Below are positions 1 to 9,300 of a stretch of DNA of 64,000 nucleotides, piece after piece; the stretch's first letter is position 1; each line of letters starts with the position of its first letter. A program made the translations under genes and the position numbers. Origin of the DNA: Planctomycetota bacterium (GTDB taxonomy: Bacteria > Planctomycetota > UBA1135 > JADKAF01); NCBI GenBank assembly GCA_016719295.1, contig JADKAF010000001.1:3100001-3164000 (forward strand), read 5' to 3'. Below the pieces are notes generated by a model. The model had not been told where the DNA came from and ran no database searches. It was given only the letters and a program-made list of their open reading frames with translations.

Positions 1-482
1 TCAAGGCCGCGCAGTCACCTGAGACCGGGCAGATCGATCACCTGATCCCCTGCTTCGACCATGACATCGCAGGGAAGGACCACGCAGCATCCATCCGCGA
101 TCGATTTCAAGAGGTGATCGGCTTCAGGCCTCCCAGTGGAGCTTCATGGACGCACGCCGGAATCCGCGTGGACATCCTTCACTTCCGAGCGACGAGCGCG
201 TCGTTCGGGCCGCAGCTCGACGGCCTGGTGGCCGAGTGCTATGACCGCGCCTATCCGGACCGTACGCAGTCCGTCGCCGCGTGGACCTCGAATCTGCCTT
301 CGCCACCGCAGAAGACGGACAAGCAGACGATGTGGGCGATCATGGCGGGCTGGTATGCCGCCAAAGGCTGCGAGGCCTTCCTCCAGGAGTCGATTTGGAG
401 CGATGCAAGGATGAGACAAGAGCTGGAGCGCGCTCTCGAAGAGCTCGGCATCGCGGCGGTCGTCGCGGCGATGGAATCCTAG
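1..482 (+). CDS. C-terminal part of a TOPRIM-like protein (5' end outside window)
   Basis: The reading frame is open from base 3 to a TAG at 480-482, so the start lies to the left of the window and about 159 residues are visible. The first visible part reads IDHLIPCFDHDIAGKDHA. The hydrophobic stretch followed by D-H-D resembles the DxD acidic motif of TOPRIM folds found in small nuclease- or primase-related families. That comparison is by eye only. The rest is a soluble alpha/beta protein ending in a charged helix. It converges with the FG-GAP gene, whose stop lies 13 bp away. Function is not assigned; the TOPRIM reading is a weak inference. Confidence 0.6.
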   Translation, partial: KAAQSPETGQIDHLIPCFDHDIAGKDHAASIRDRFQEVIGFRPPSGASWTHAGIRVDILHFRATSASFGPQLDGLVAECYDRAYPDRTQSVAAWTSNLPSPPQKTDKQTMWAIMAGWYAAKGCEAFLQESIWSDARMRQELERALEELGIAAVVAAMES

Positions 483-495
483 CTCTCTCTCCTCG

Positions 496-3153
496 CTACC
501 AGCCCTTCTCCAACCACAACCCCGGCGTCGCGCTGAATGCGCTCGCCGCCGCCGGATCGTAGATCAGCGCCTGCACGCCGAAGCGCGCGCCCGCGAAGTA
601 GCCGGGCAAGGGCGGGAAGGCGAGGTCCATCGAGCCCGCGCCGGGAACACCGCTCGCGCCATCGAGATAGCCGGCCCACGCGAGCACGGGGTCGGCGATC
701 GCGAAGAAGAGCTCGGGGCCGAGATAGATCTGCGTGCGCTGCGTGCCGAGGAAGATCGCCGCCGGCGCGCCGCCAAGGGCGCCGCGAAGGCGCAGGACAT
801 CGCTCCAGCCGGTGCGCTGCGGGAGCGCGGTGCCGAGGATCGGCTGCACGCCGTCGTTGCCGGCAGCCGGGATGCCGAACTGCACGCGCGAGCCCGAGCG
901 GACCCCGAACCAGCGCGTGCCGGGATCGGTGAGCGCGCCCAAGCCGTCGAGATCGCCATCCCCGTCGCTGTCGGCGAAGTGCTCGCCGCGCAGCAGCAGC
1001 TCGGGTCCTTCGATCACATTGCCCTGCAGCGGATCGCGTAGCCCGAGGCGCCAGCTCCCTTCGTCGTAACGCACCGGCGAGCTCAGGATGTCGAGCGAGC
1101 CGTTGCCATCGACGTCGAGGACGCGCACGCGGCGGCCGAGCGTGGGATTCGAGCGGAAGCAGCCGACGTTCGTGCCGCCGAGCAGCCAGGACTCCGAGCC
1201 GAGGTCGAAGCTGCGAGCGCCCAGGTTCAGGATGGCGCGCACGCGATCGAAGGCCGGCGCAGTGTGGTGCGGGTCCTCGCGGTGGAACGCCACGATGTCG
1301 AGGTGCCCCGCGGGCGCGAAGGTGCCGAGGTCCACCATGGCGAGCTCGTCGACCCAGGGATCGAAGCTCGGCGGATGCGCCTGGAAGAACTGCGGGCTGC
1401 CGGGCACGAGCGCCGTGCGCGGCGCGAAGGCTCCGCCGCCGAGGCCGTAGCGGATTCCGAGGCCCCCATCGGCGACGAGGAGATCGAACGCGCCATCGAG
1501 ATCGAAGTCCGCCGCCGCCATGGCGATCTCGCTCGGGAGCGCGAGCCACGCCGTGAGCACTCCCGCTTGGTTCTGCCAGAGTTCGCACGCGTAGGTGCTC
1601 AGCGAATAGGTCACGAGATCCTGATCGCCATCGCCATCGAGGTCGAGCGCGCGACCCGCGGGGAAGCTGGTGCTCGATCCGCCGACCGGCGCGCGATTCG
1701 CGCTGCCGGGGCCGAGATCGAAGAGCCAGCCGCCGCGGTTCTCGAGGCGCGTCGATCCATCGAAGATGCCGGCGACGTGGCGCTGCGCGATCTGATCGCG
1801 ATCGCCATCGCCGTCGAGGTCGATCCAGTAGACCGGTGCGCGGAGCTCGTGACCGCGCGCCGAAAGCGCGAGGCGCTCCTCGAGCCGGAAGCGGCCATCG
1901 CCCGTGCAGATCCAGATCGCCCCGGGCGCATCGCCTTCGTGGTCGAGATCGCCATCTCCATCGAGATCGACCGGCGCGGAGAGCGGCTGCGACGGCAGCC
2001 CGCTCGCGCAGGTCGCGCGCGGAAGCAGCTGCCCGCGAGCGAAGACGCGCGCGCGTCCGCCGATCAGATCGACGTCGCCATCCGCGTCGAGGTCGACCGC
2101 GCCGGCCAGGTGCTGCGCGCCGATCCCGGGGATCTCCACCGCGGGCGCGAAGACGCCATTGCCCGTGTTCAGCGCCAGCCGGAAGGGCGAGAGGACGTAG
2201 TTCGGCGCTCGCGTCGGTCCGCCCCCGCCGCAGCAGACGCCGTCGAGATCGCCGTCGCCATCGAGATCGACGAGCTGGGTCGCGGGTCCACCGACGAGAC
2301 GCGACTCCGCCGCGAAGGTCGTCGCGCCCACGCGGCGGAAGACGGTGAAGTCGGTGTCATCGAAGACGACGACATCGGAGTCGCCGTCGCCATCGATGTC
2401 CCCCGCGACGGGCATCGCAGGAACGCAGCCATGCGCGTCGAGCAAGTCGGCGACCAGCAGGTTGGATTCGGCTCGCAGGGACCAGACATGGGCGTCGTCG
2501 CAGAGCAGGACCTCGGGCTGCGGGTCGCCGTCGGTCTCGCCGACGAAGAGCTGCGGCGTCCCGCGCACGACGAAGGGCAAGCGGAGGATCGGCTGCCAGC
2601 TCGCCCCCGCGCGCTCGGCGAAGACGAGCTCGCCATTCGCGTAGCCGAGGAAGTCGGCGCGACCATCGCCGGTGACGTCGGCGACGGCCGCGTCGAGGAG
2701 CTGCGCCCCGACGTCGAGATCGTTCCCCCAGGGCGCGAATCCCGCGGAGGTGCTCGGCAAGCGATAGACGCGGACCTTGGATCCGGCGCACCAATAGAGG
2801 TCCGGAGCGCCGTCCGCATCGGCGTCGGCGGGCAGGGCCCACTGCGCATCGCTCGATTCCAGCTCGGGCTCGCTCACTTGCGAGAGCAAGGCCAGCGAGT
2901 TGCGATGCCAGACCCCGCCGGTCCGGACGCCGAGGCGCCGCGTGCGCGTTCCGCCCGCGATGTAGCTGTCATCGCAGATCAGATCCGGGTAGGCGTCGCC
3001 GTTCGCCTCGACGATGCCCGTGCAGGGCATGTCGCTATCCCACAGGAAGACCTCGGCGACATCCCAGAGCACGGCTTCCTGCTGGGCGCGCAAGGCGCTC
3101 GCGGCGCCGAGGACGGCGAAGGCGAGAGAGAGGCGACTTGCTCGCGGGATCAT
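496..3153 (-). CDS. Secreted FG-GAP/VCBS-repeat protein with C-terminal surface-type module
   Basis: The protein has 885 residues. The N-terminus is a signal peptide (basic MIPRASR, hydrophobic core, then ALRA before QQ), giving a predicted Gln mature terminus. Most of the chain consists of calcium-binding-type repeats such as DLDGDGDLDG, DIDGDGDSDV, DLDADGDVDL and DVDGNGSLDI, which are FG-GAP/VCBS signatures that fold as integrin-like beta-propellers. The last ~110 residues match the C-terminal module of the proteins ending at 48981 and 51643 (…GxxFGVQALIYDPAAA…). GAGGAG about 9 nt upstream of ATG supports this start. A role as an exported surface or adhesive protein is inferred; no enzyme motif was seen. 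The repeats also make the DNA repetitive and create long antisense open frames with no independent support. Confidence 0.88.
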   Translation of the reverse strand: MIPRASRLSLAFAVLGAASALRAQQEAVLWDVAEVFLWDSDMPCTGIVEANGDAYPDLICDDSYIAGGTRTRRLGVRTGGVWHRNSLALLSQVSEPELESSDAQWALPADADADGAPDLYWCAGSKVRVYRLPSTSAGFAPWGNDLDVGAQLLDAAVADVTGDGRADFLGYANGELVFAERAGASWQPILRLPFVVRGTPQLFVGETDGDPQPEVLLCDDAHVWSLRAESNLLVADLLDAHGCVPAMPVAGDIDGDGDSDVVVFDDTDFTVFRRVGATTFAAESRLVGGPATQLVDLDGDGDLDGVCCGGGGPTRAPNYVLSPFRLALNTGNGVFAPAVEIPGIGAQHLAGAVDLDADGDVDLIGGRARVFARGQLLPRATCASGLPSQPLSAPVDLDGDGDLDHEGDAPGAIWICTGDGRFRLEERLALSARGHELRAPVYWIDLDGDGDRDQIAQRHVAGIFDGSTRLENRGGWLFDLGPGSANRAPVGGSSTSFPAGRALDLDGDGDQDLVTYSLSTYACELWQNQAGVLTAWLALPSEIAMAAADFDLDGAFDLLVADGGLGIRYGLGGGAFAPRTALVPGSPQFFQAHPPSFDPWVDELAMVDLGTFAPAGHLDIVAFHREDPHHTAPAFDRVRAILNLGARSFDLGSESWLLGGTNVGCFRSNPTLGRRVRVLDVDGNGSLDILSSPVRYDEGSWRLGLRDPLQGNVIEGPELLLRGEHFADSDGDGDLDGLGALTDPGTRWFGVRSGSRVQFGIPAAGNDGVQPILGTALPQRTGWSDVLRLRGALGGAPAAIFLGTQRTQIYLGPELFFAIADPVLAWAGYLDGASGVPGAGSMDLAFPPLPGYFAGARFGVQALIYDPAAASAFSATPGLWLEKGW

Positions 3154-3343
3154 CGGCGCAGGCTCCTCGCGTGGAGGCCGGCAGGGGAGAGCAGAGCATA
3201 GGTAGTCGCGCGCCCGCCGTAGATCACTTGGCCCGAGAAAGATCCGCTTCGCTCTTCCCTGCTGTGGTCAGGGTGCCCCCTCGCGGCCTACCCTCTTGCC
3301 TGCCGATCGCCTCGCCAACCCCCGCCTCCGAAGCCGCCCCGGG

Positions 3344-4219
3344 ATGCCCTTCCTCCTCGCCGACGACTGGAACGACTACGAGCTCCTCGACTGCGGCGAC
3401 GGCGAGCGCCTCGAACGCTGGGGCCCCCATCGCCTCCGCCGACCCGATCCGCAGGTGCTGTGGCCGCGGCGCGCGAGTGAACGCGAGTGGCGCGAGGTCG
3501 ACGCGCACTACCACCGCAGCGAGAAGGGCGGCGGCCACTGGGAGTTCCTCACCAAGCTGCCCGAGTCCTGGGTGATCGGCTGGCAGCACCTGCGCTTCGA
3601 GGTCCGCCCCACGGGCTTCAAGCACACCGGCCTCTTCCCGGAGCAAGCGGTGAACTGGCGCTGGACCGCCGAGCGCATCGCCGCAGCCGCGCGTCCCTTC
3701 CGCTTGCTGAACCTCTTCGCCTACACCGGCGCGGCGTCGGTCGCCGCGGTCGCCGCCGGAGCCGAGGTCGTGCACGTCGATGCCGCGAAGGGCATGTGCA
3801 AATGGGCCCAGCAGAACTTGGCGCTCTCCGGCCTCGCCGATCGCCCCGCGCGCTTCCTCGTCGATGACGTGCCGAAGCTCGTCGCGCGCGAGTTCCGCCG
3901 CGGCAACCGCTACCAAGGGCTCGTGCTCGATCCGCCGAGCTACGGCCGCGGGGCACAAGGCGAGGTCTGGAAGCTCGAGGATCAGCTCTGGGAGCTCTTG
4001 AAGGGCTGCGCCGATCTGCTCGGCGAGGACGCGAGCTTCCTCCTCCTGAATGGCTACACGACGGGGATCTCCCCCACCGTGATCGCGAACCTCTTGGAGC
4101 TCTTGCTCGTGCCGCGCTTCGGCGGCCGTGTCGAGACGGGCGAGGTCGGCCTGCCGATCCGCTCCTGCGATCTCGCGCTGCCGTGCGGCCTCTACGCGCG
4201 ATGGACCGCGGCGCGCTGA
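3344..4219 (+). CDS. Class I SAM-dependent methyltransferase, RlmI/RlmK-like
   Basis: The protein has 291 residues from the ATG at 3344; an in-frame TTG at 3296 would add 16 poorly structured residues. It carries SAM motif I NLFAYTGAAS (about residues 107-116), an acidic post-I loop VVHVDAAKG, and the catalytic-type motif LDPPSYGRG. The DPP-[SK]-Y/F form is typical of the RlmI/RlmK group of rRNA base methyltransferases, so 23S rRNA is the most likely substrate. The usual N-terminal PUA domain is replaced by a short beta-rich segment (LLDCGDGERLERWGPHRLRR). A cytosolic enzyme is expected. It is divergent from the FG-GAP gene across 190 bp and converges on the radical SAM gene. Substrate specificity is inferred from family resemblance only. 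Confidence 0.85.
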   Translation: MPFLLADDWNDYELLDCGDGERLERWGPHRLRRPDPQVLWPRRASEREWREVDAHYHRSEKGGGHWEFLTKLPESWVIGWQHLRFEVRPTGFKHTGLFPEQAVNWRWTAERIAAAARPFRLLNLFAYTGAASVAAVAAGAEVVHVDAAKGMCKWAQQNLALSGLADRPARFLVDDVPKLVAREFRRGNRYQGLVLDPPSYGRGAQGEVWKLEDQLWELLKGCADLLGEDASFLLLNGYTTGISPTVIANLLELLLVPRFGGRVETGEVGLPIRSCDLALPCGLYARWTAAR

Positions 4220-4235
4220 GCGCGCTCGCGCTCAG
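4216..4235. terminator. Palindrome containing both convergent stop codons
   Basis: A perfect 9-bp stem (4216-4224 with 4227-4235, 2-nt loop) spans the TGA of the methyltransferase (4217-4219) and the TGA of the minus-strand radical SAM gene (4232-4234). It could act as a bidirectional terminator. No T-tract is present, so intrinsic termination is uncertain. Confidence 0.4.
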
Positions 4236-5707
4236 ATCGAGCGCGCCACCGTGCGGAAGTGATACCCGAGGATCGCGAGCTCGATCGCCTCCCGCAACGC
4301 GCGCGGCCGGCGCAGCGCGGTGTCGAGCAGCAGCGCCCAGTAGCGCCAAGCGCCGCGCTCGCGCACCCCGAGCAGCCACAGCGAGCGCAGGAACGCCGCG
4401 ATGTCTGCGCCCGCGAGGCGCGGCTGCGGTCCGCGCGGACGATAGCGCGCGAGGAAGTTCCGGATGCGCCGGTAGTAGCTCGCCGGCTCGTAGAGTCGCC
4501 GCATGAGCGCGCGATAGCCCTCGATCAGCAGCTCGCGATCGAGGCGCGGGACGAAGTTGAGCACGGCCCCGGTGTTGTTGCCCGCGCTCGCTCCGAGGAG
4601 ACGGCCTTCGCGCGCCAGCCGTCGATGCAATGCCGTCTGCGGGAGCGCCGTGAGGAGGCCGACCATCGCCGTCGCGACGCCGCTGCGCTGGATGAACTCG
4701 TACTGGAGACCGAAGATCTCCGGCGGGTCGTTGTCGAAGCCGACGATGAAGCCGCCCATCACCTCGAGCCCCGCGTGCTGCAGGGTCGCGACGGCGCTCG
4801 CGAGATCGCGCTTCCTGTTCTGGGTCTTCCCGCACTCCGCCAGGCTCTCCGGCAGCGGCGTCTCGAGCCCGACGAAGACCTTCTTGAAGCCCGCCTGCAC
4901 CATCAGCTCCAGGAGCTCTGCATCGTCGGCGAGGTTCACCGACGCCTCGGTGAGGAATCCCGGCAGCGAGCCGGGCTTCCCCTCGCGCCACGCGACGATC
5001 GCGCGCAAGAGCTCGCGCGCGTGCTTGCGGTTGCCGATGAAGTTGTCGTCGACGAGGAAGATCATGTCCTTCCAGCCGCGCGCGACGAGGGTCTCGATCT
5101 CGGCGAGGACCTGCTGCGGGCTCTTCGTCCGCGGCGTCCGCCCGTTCATCACGACGATGTCGCAGAACTCGCAGTCGTAGGGACAGCCGCGCGAGAACTG
5201 CACGGGCATCGTCACATAGTGCGAGAGCTCGACGAGATCCCAGCGCGGCACGGGGGTCGTGCGCACGTCCGGCCAGTCGTCGGCGCGGTACTGCGGGCGG
5301 AGCTCCCCGCGCTCGAGGTCGCGCACGAGCGCGTCGATCACGCCTTCGGCCTCGCCGAGCACGAAGCAGGGGATCTCCGGGAACTCCGCGTGCCCCGTCG
5401 TGAAGAGCGGGCCGCCGGCCACGACGGAGACGCCGCGCTCCGCGCAGCGCCGCGCGATCGCGTGCGCGCCGTCGCGATGCACGATCATCCCGGAGAGGAA
5501 GACGTGATCGGCCCATTGGAGATCGGCATCCGCGAGCGGCGTCACGTTGCAATCGACGAGGCGGAGCTCCCAGGTCGCGGGCAGCATCGCCGCCACGGTG
5601 AGCAAGCCGAGCGGCGGGAACGCCGAGCGCCGCGAGACGAGCGGCAGCACGTGCGCGAAGCTCCAGAAGGAGTCGGGATTCGGCGGGTAGACGAGCAGGA
5701 TCTTCAT
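4232..5707 (-). CDS. B12-binding radical SAM protein, DUF4070-type
   Basis: The protein has 491 residues from ATG 5707 (MKILLVYPPNPDSFW), with GAGGG just upstream. Residues ~1-140 form a B12-binding Rossmann domain. The radical SAM cluster motif is CPYDCEFCD (CxxxCxxC) at about residue 172, followed by a TIM-barrel core with LVDDNFIGN and VFVGLETP, and a C-terminal part resembling DUF4070. The same architecture occurs in hopanoid enzymes such as HpnP/HpnJ and in many uncharacterised methylases. It is the last gene of a minus-strand run (amidohydrolase, phosphoesterase, serine hydrolase), with a 110-bp gap before it. The substrate is unknown; a hopanoid or lipid role is only a family-level possibility, since no hopanoid synthesis gene lies in the window. 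Confidence 0.88.
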   Translation of the reverse strand: MKILLVYPPNPDSFWSFAHVLPLVSRRSAFPPLGLLTVAAMLPATWELRLVDCNVTPLADADLQWADHVFLSGMIVHRDGAHAIARRCAERGVSVVAGGPLFTTGHAEFPEIPCFVLGEAEGVIDALVRDLERGELRPQYRADDWPDVRTTPVPRWDLVELSHYVTMPVQFSRGCPYDCEFCDIVVMNGRTPRTKSPQQVLAEIETLVARGWKDMIFLVDDNFIGNRKHARELLRAIVAWREGKPGSLPGFLTEASVNLADDAELLELMVQAGFKKVFVGLETPLPESLAECGKTQNRKRDLASAVATLQHAGLEVMGGFIVGFDNDPPEIFGLQYEFIQRSGVATAMVGLLTALPQTALHRRLAREGRLLGASAGNNTGAVLNFVPRLDRELLIEGYRALMRRLYEPASYYRRIRNFLARYRPRGPQPRLAGADIAAFLRSLWLLGVRERGAWRYWALLLDTALRRPRALREAIELAILGYHFRTVARSI

Positions 5708-5817
5708 CGCGCCCTCGCGTTCGAGACGCCGAGTCTCGGCCACTCGCTACGGCGCGCCCAGCCCTCGAGCGAGCCCGCGTTGATCTGCATCAAGCCCGCC
5801 GAGCGCCGCTCGCGCCG

Positions 5818-7167
5818 TCAGCGCGCGCAGCGCTCGAAGAGGTCCTCGCTCGGCCACGCCTCGACGGCGTTCGCCGCGCGGTGCAGCGCCGCATCGATCG
5901 CCCCGTCGGGCAGCTCGTCGCTCTCCTGGCGCTGGTTGAAGAGCGCGACCCACGAGAGCCCGTCGTGGCGCCGCACCATCAAGGTGCTCGTGCCGGGCAG
6001 GCTCCCGGCGTGCCAGAGATTCGCGCGCTCGGGCCGCTGCTTCTGCGGGCGCACCATCCAGCCGAGCCCGTAGTAGGTCTCGCTCTCCACGCCCTGCTCG
6101 TCGCGGCCGAGCGGAGGAGCGGGGCGCTCCCGCATCGCGCGGCGCGAGCCCTCGGCGAGCAGCGGCTTCTCCGCGGGGCGCTCGAGAGCCGCGAGGAGAC
6201 GCGCGAGATCGAGCGCCGAGGCGATCCAGCCGCCGTGCGCATCCATCGCCTCCAGATGGAATCCGCCGTCGGGCGCGGGCACGCGCTCTCCGGCCGCGGG
6301 GAACGCGCTGTCCACGCGCTTCTCGGCGTGCCCGGGCGGGAGGTGATAGCGCACCTCGCCGGCGGCGCGCTGCGTCGGGAGCGAGCGGCCGATGCGCATC
6401 GTGCGCGCGCCGAGCGGGAGGAGCACCTGCGTGCGCACGTGCTCTTCGTAGCTCGTGCCAATGACCGACTCGATCGCGCGCCCGAGCAAGCAATAGCCGA
6501 AGTTCGAGTATGCGTAGCGCGTGCCAGGATCGAAGTCGAGGGCGCGGCCGCGCATCACGCGCACCACGTCGTGCGCGCTCGCCGGCGCCTCGCGACCGAG
6601 CAGGCGCGCGAAAGGAACGGCGCGGAACATCGGATCGAACGAGCGGCCGCGATCCCAGCCGCCGCTGTGCTGGAGGCAGTGGCGCACGCTGATGCGCTGC
6701 CAACGCGGATCCTCGCTGGCGCCGACCTCGAGGAAGGGCTCGAGCGCGACGTAGCGGAGGATCGGCTCGTCGAGCGCGAGCTTCCCCGCCTCGACGAGGC
6801 GCAGCACGGCGATCGCGGTGATGGGCTTCGAGAGGCTCGCCAAACGGAAGAGCGAGGTCGCGCGCACGCGCGCTTCGCGCTCGCGGTCGAGCTTGCCGTA
6901 GCCCCGCAGATGCACGAGGCGCCCCTCGCGCAGCACGGCCAAGGCGCCGCCGGGGATCGCGCGCGGAGCCATGTGCTCGTCCATCGCGCGATCGAAGCTC
7001 GGCAGCGAGGGCAGCACGACCTCCGGCTCTCGCTCCTGCTCCTGCTGCTGCTCCTCCTGGGCCTGCTCCTGCGCCCGAAGCGCGCTGGAGAGCGCACCCA
7101 CCGAGCTCAGCGCGCCGAGCTCTGCGCACGCCTCGCGCAGGAACGCGCGACGCGTGCGCCAGCTCAC
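5818..7167 (-). CDS. Exported serine hydrolase of the class C beta-lactamase / PBP-like family
   Basis: The protein has 449 residues. The N-terminus (SWRTRRAFLREA, then a hydrophobic stretch to ALRA before QEQ) is an export signal with an Arg pair that could suit Tat; the mature protein would start with Gln. A Gln/Glu-rich linker (residues 32-48) follows. Catalytic motifs are S111-L-S-K114 (SxxK) and Y220-S-N222 (YxN), with a Gly/His-rich third motif less clear near LWHAGSLPGT. Members act as esterases, D-amino-acid peptidases or carboxypeptidases; true beta-lactamase activity cannot be inferred. The start ATG overlaps the stop of the upstream phosphoesterase by 4 nt, so translation is probably coupled. 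Confidence 0.9.
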   Translation of the reverse strand: MSWRTRRAFLREACAELGALSSVGALSSALRAQEQAQEEQQQEQEREPEVVLPSLPSFDRAMDEHMAPRAIPGGALAVLREGRLVHLRGYGKLDREREARVRATSLFRLASLSKPITAIAVLRLVEAGKLALDEPILRYVALEPFLEVGASEDPRWQRISVRHCLQHSGGWDRGRSFDPMFRAVPFARLLGREAPASAHDVVRVMRGRALDFDPGTRYAYSNFGYCLLGRAIESVIGTSYEEHVRTQVLLPLGARTMRIGRSLPTQRAAGEVRYHLPPGHAEKRVDSAFPAAGERVPAPDGGFHLEAMDAHGGWIASALDLARLLAALERPAEKPLLAEGSRRAMRERPAPPLGRDEQGVESETYYGLGWMVRPQKQRPERANLWHAGSLPGTSTLMVRRHDGLSWVALFNQRQESDELPDGAIDAALHRAANAVEAWPSEDLFERCAR

Positions 7168-8015
7168 TTGCCGACCTCGAGGCGCCGCGCGAGCACTTCG
7201 TGGAGCCCTTCCTGCGCGCGGATCTTCGCCATCGTGCGCGGCACGTCATACGGGACGCGATGCCAGCGCACGACGTAGCCCCCGCGGCCGCCCTGGTTCC
7301 GAGGATCCGCGCCGCCGAGATCGAAGTCGATGTCCGGCGTGCGCTCCTTCGCCGGCGCGACGGTGACGTAGCAGGAGCGCGGATCCCCATCGCGCGGCTG
7401 CCCGACGGAGCCCACGTTCACCAGCGCGGAGATGCCCTGCGGGACGAAGCAGCTCGTCGTGGAGCGCGCGGGGTCGGTGGTCGCGTGGAAGCGATATCCC
7501 GGCGCGGGTCCGTGGATGCCAGGCTGATGCGTGTGCCCGATGAACGAGAGCCCTTCGAAGCAGGCGAAGATCGCCTCCATCTTCTCTCGATGGACCAGGC
7601 TGTCGCTGCCGAGGACGTACTCGCGCACGTGATCCCGCGGCGACGCGTGGAAGAACGAAAGGTCGCCGCGCTTGTGAGTGGTCGGCAGGTCACGCAGGAA
7701 GCGCCAGCGCGCGCGCTTGTCCGCGCCGGGGAAGAACCCGCGCGGCTTCAGTCGAGCCACGGTGAAGGCGATCGCGCCGCGGGCGATGACGTTGAAGTCG
7801 CCGGCCCCTTGGAAGAGGGCCTGGTCGTGGTTGCCCATCAGCACGACGTCACAGCGCGAGCGCACCACGTCCACGCAGTACTCGGGCTCCGCTCCGTACC
7901 CGATCACATCGCCGAGGCAGACCACCTCTCTCACGCTGCTCTGCGCGTCGATGTGCGCGAAGACGGCGTCGAGCGCCTCGCGGTTGCTGTGGATGTCGGA
8001 GATGATCGCGATCAA
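7164..8015 (-). CDS. Calcineurin-like metallophosphoesterase
   Basis: The protein has 283 residues when started at TTG 8015 (LIAIISDIHSN). This start follows GGGAG by about 10 nt and begins exactly at the fold's first strand; the longer open frame upstream runs into the amidohydrolase gene and has no structure. Metal-binding motifs are all present: DIHSN, GDVIGYG, GNHD and GHTHQPGI, with a final NVGSVGQPRDGDP segment as in YfcE-type phosphodiesterases. A soluble two-metal phosphodiesterase or phosphatase is expected; substrate unknown. It lies 64 bp after the amidohydrolase and overlaps the serine hydrolase by 4 nt, indicating one transcription unit. Confidence 0.88.
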   Translation of the reverse strand: MIAIISDIHSNREALDAVFAHIDAQSSVREVVCLGDVIGYGAEPEYCVDVVRSRCDVVLMGNHDQALFQGAGDFNVIARGAIAFTVARLKPRGFFPGADKRARWRFLRDLPTTHKRGDLSFFHASPRDHVREYVLGSDSLVHREKMEAIFACFEGLSFIGHTHQPGIHGPAPGYRFHATTDPARSTTSCFVPQGISALVNVGSVGQPRDGDPRSCYVTVAPAKERTPDIDFDLGGADPRNQGGRGGYVVRWHRVPYDVPRTMAKIRAQEGLHEVLARRLEVGK

Positions 8016-8079
8016 TCCGGACGCTCCCGGGAGGGCGGACGTACGCCCTAGCGGATGATAGGGGTCGCAGCGCGCAGCT

Positions 8080-9300
8080 TCAACGAGCACGCTCGCCAGC
8101 GTTCCGGCCGCCCACCCAAGTCTCGCGGACGCGCAGCGCGCCATCGAGCCACGCGCCGAAGAGCTCTTCTTCGTTCCGCAGAGCTTCTCCGCCGTCGTAC
8201 ACGACCCAATCGGCGCAGCGATCCGGCAACAGCTCTCCCGTCGGCAGGCCGAGCACGCGCGCGCCGCCGCGCGTCGCGGCGTCGAACCAGCCCCGCGCAT
8301 CGATCTCGGGGTGCAGGCGCGCCCCCCAGCGCGCCTGCGCACGCAGGTCGAGATCCCGACCCGTCACGAGACCGTCGGTCCCGAGGCCCCAAGCCACACC
8401 TGCGGCCCTCAAGAGCCCGACGGGGCTCTGGCCGCGCGCGAACGAGAGATGGGTCCCCGGGCAGAAGACGACCCCGACGCGGGACCGCGCGAGTCGCGCG
8501 ACCTCCGCTTCCTCCAGCTCGTTCCCGTGGGCGATCGAGAAACGCGGACGGAGGAGCCCCGCTCGTTCCAGCGCGTCGAGGGGGCGTTGCCGCCACGCGC
8601 GGCAGAGCTCGCTCGGAACGCCGAGCCCCCGCAGCGCGTCGCCGAACGGGCCGTCCTCGCGCTCGCACCACGCGCGCTCCTCCGCGGTCTCGAGCACGTG
8701 CATCTGCACCGCAGAGCCCCCGTCGAGCCACCGCGCCGCGGACGGCAGAGCCGCTGCAGGCACCGAGTACGGCGCGTGCGGCGAAAGGCCGGTCTCGAAG
8801 CGCGCGGTCGGCGCCGCTCGCTCGTCCATGGCGCGCGCGATCGCCGCCTCGCAACGCGCGAGATCGAGCCCCAGCACCTCGCGCAGACCGATCGCTCGCA
8901 GCGGCGATGCGCGCAGGATCGCGCTCGTGTCGCTGGCATCGACATCGGCGACCGCGGTGGTCCCCGTTTCCAAGAGCCTTGCGATGCCTCGCTCGACCGA
9001 GCCAAGGGCGCCGCTCGCCGCTCGCGCGGCCTTGGCGCGCACGAGCTTCGGCAGCCACTCGAGGAAGCCCTCTCCCACCGCGCTGCCCGCGGGCAGATCG
9101 CCGAGATCGAGGTGCACATGCGCGTTGACGCAGCCCGGCGCGATCACCGAGCCGAGCTCCGCCGCCGGATGGGGCGGCGCGCCAGCTCCCACCGCGACGA
9201 TCCACCCATCGGCGTGGTGGAGCCATCCGGGATGCAGCACGCGATCAGCGGAGAGCACCAGCCAATCGGCGCGGATCCATGCGCGAGGATCGGAGCTCAC
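8080..9300 (-). CDS. Amidohydrolase, cytosine deaminase / TRZ-ATZ-like
   Basis: The protein has 406 residues from a GTG start. It has the urease-superfamily pattern: an N-terminal beta-sandwich strand region, the metal motif NAHVHLDL, later His ligands in QMHVLE and AHGNEL, and the acidic ligand in GTDGLVTG. The C-terminal strands (CADWVVYDGGE) complete the small domain. Relatives deaminate adenosine-type, aminofutalosine or cytosine/guanine substrates; the sequence seen here does not decide between them. It is the first gene of the minus-strand run reaching down to 4232. Confidence 0.88.
   Translation of the reverse strand: MSSDPRAWIRADWLVLSADRVLHPGWLHHADGWIVAVGAGAPPHPAAELGSVIAPGCVNAHVHLDLGDLPAGSAVGEGFLEWLPKLVRAKAARAASGALGSVERGIARLLETGTTAVADVDASDTSAILRASPLRAIGLREVLGLDLARCEAAIARAMDERAAPTARFETGLSPHAPYSVPAAALPSAARWLDGGSAVQMHVLETAEERAWCEREDGPFGDALRGLGVPSELCRAWRQRPLDALERAGLLRPRFSIAHGNELEEAEVARLARSRVGVVFCPGTHLSFARGQSPVGLLRAAGVAWGLGTDGLVTGRDLDLRAQARWGARLHPEIDARGWFDAATRGGARVLGLPTGELLPDRCADWVVYDGGEALRNEEELFGAWLDGALRVRETWVGGRNAGERAR

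Noticed and set aside
1264..3201. Long plus-strand open frame (645 codons) opposite the FG-GAP gene
   Set aside because: It is the antisense shadow of repetitive Asp/Gly codons. Its translation is low-complexity Arg/Ala/Glu/Ile without fold motifs.
8016..8342. 109-residue N-terminal extension of the metallophosphoesterase
   Set aside because: It overlaps the amidohydrolase C-terminus and is Arg/Ser/Ala-rich. The TTG at 8015 has an SD and starts the fold.
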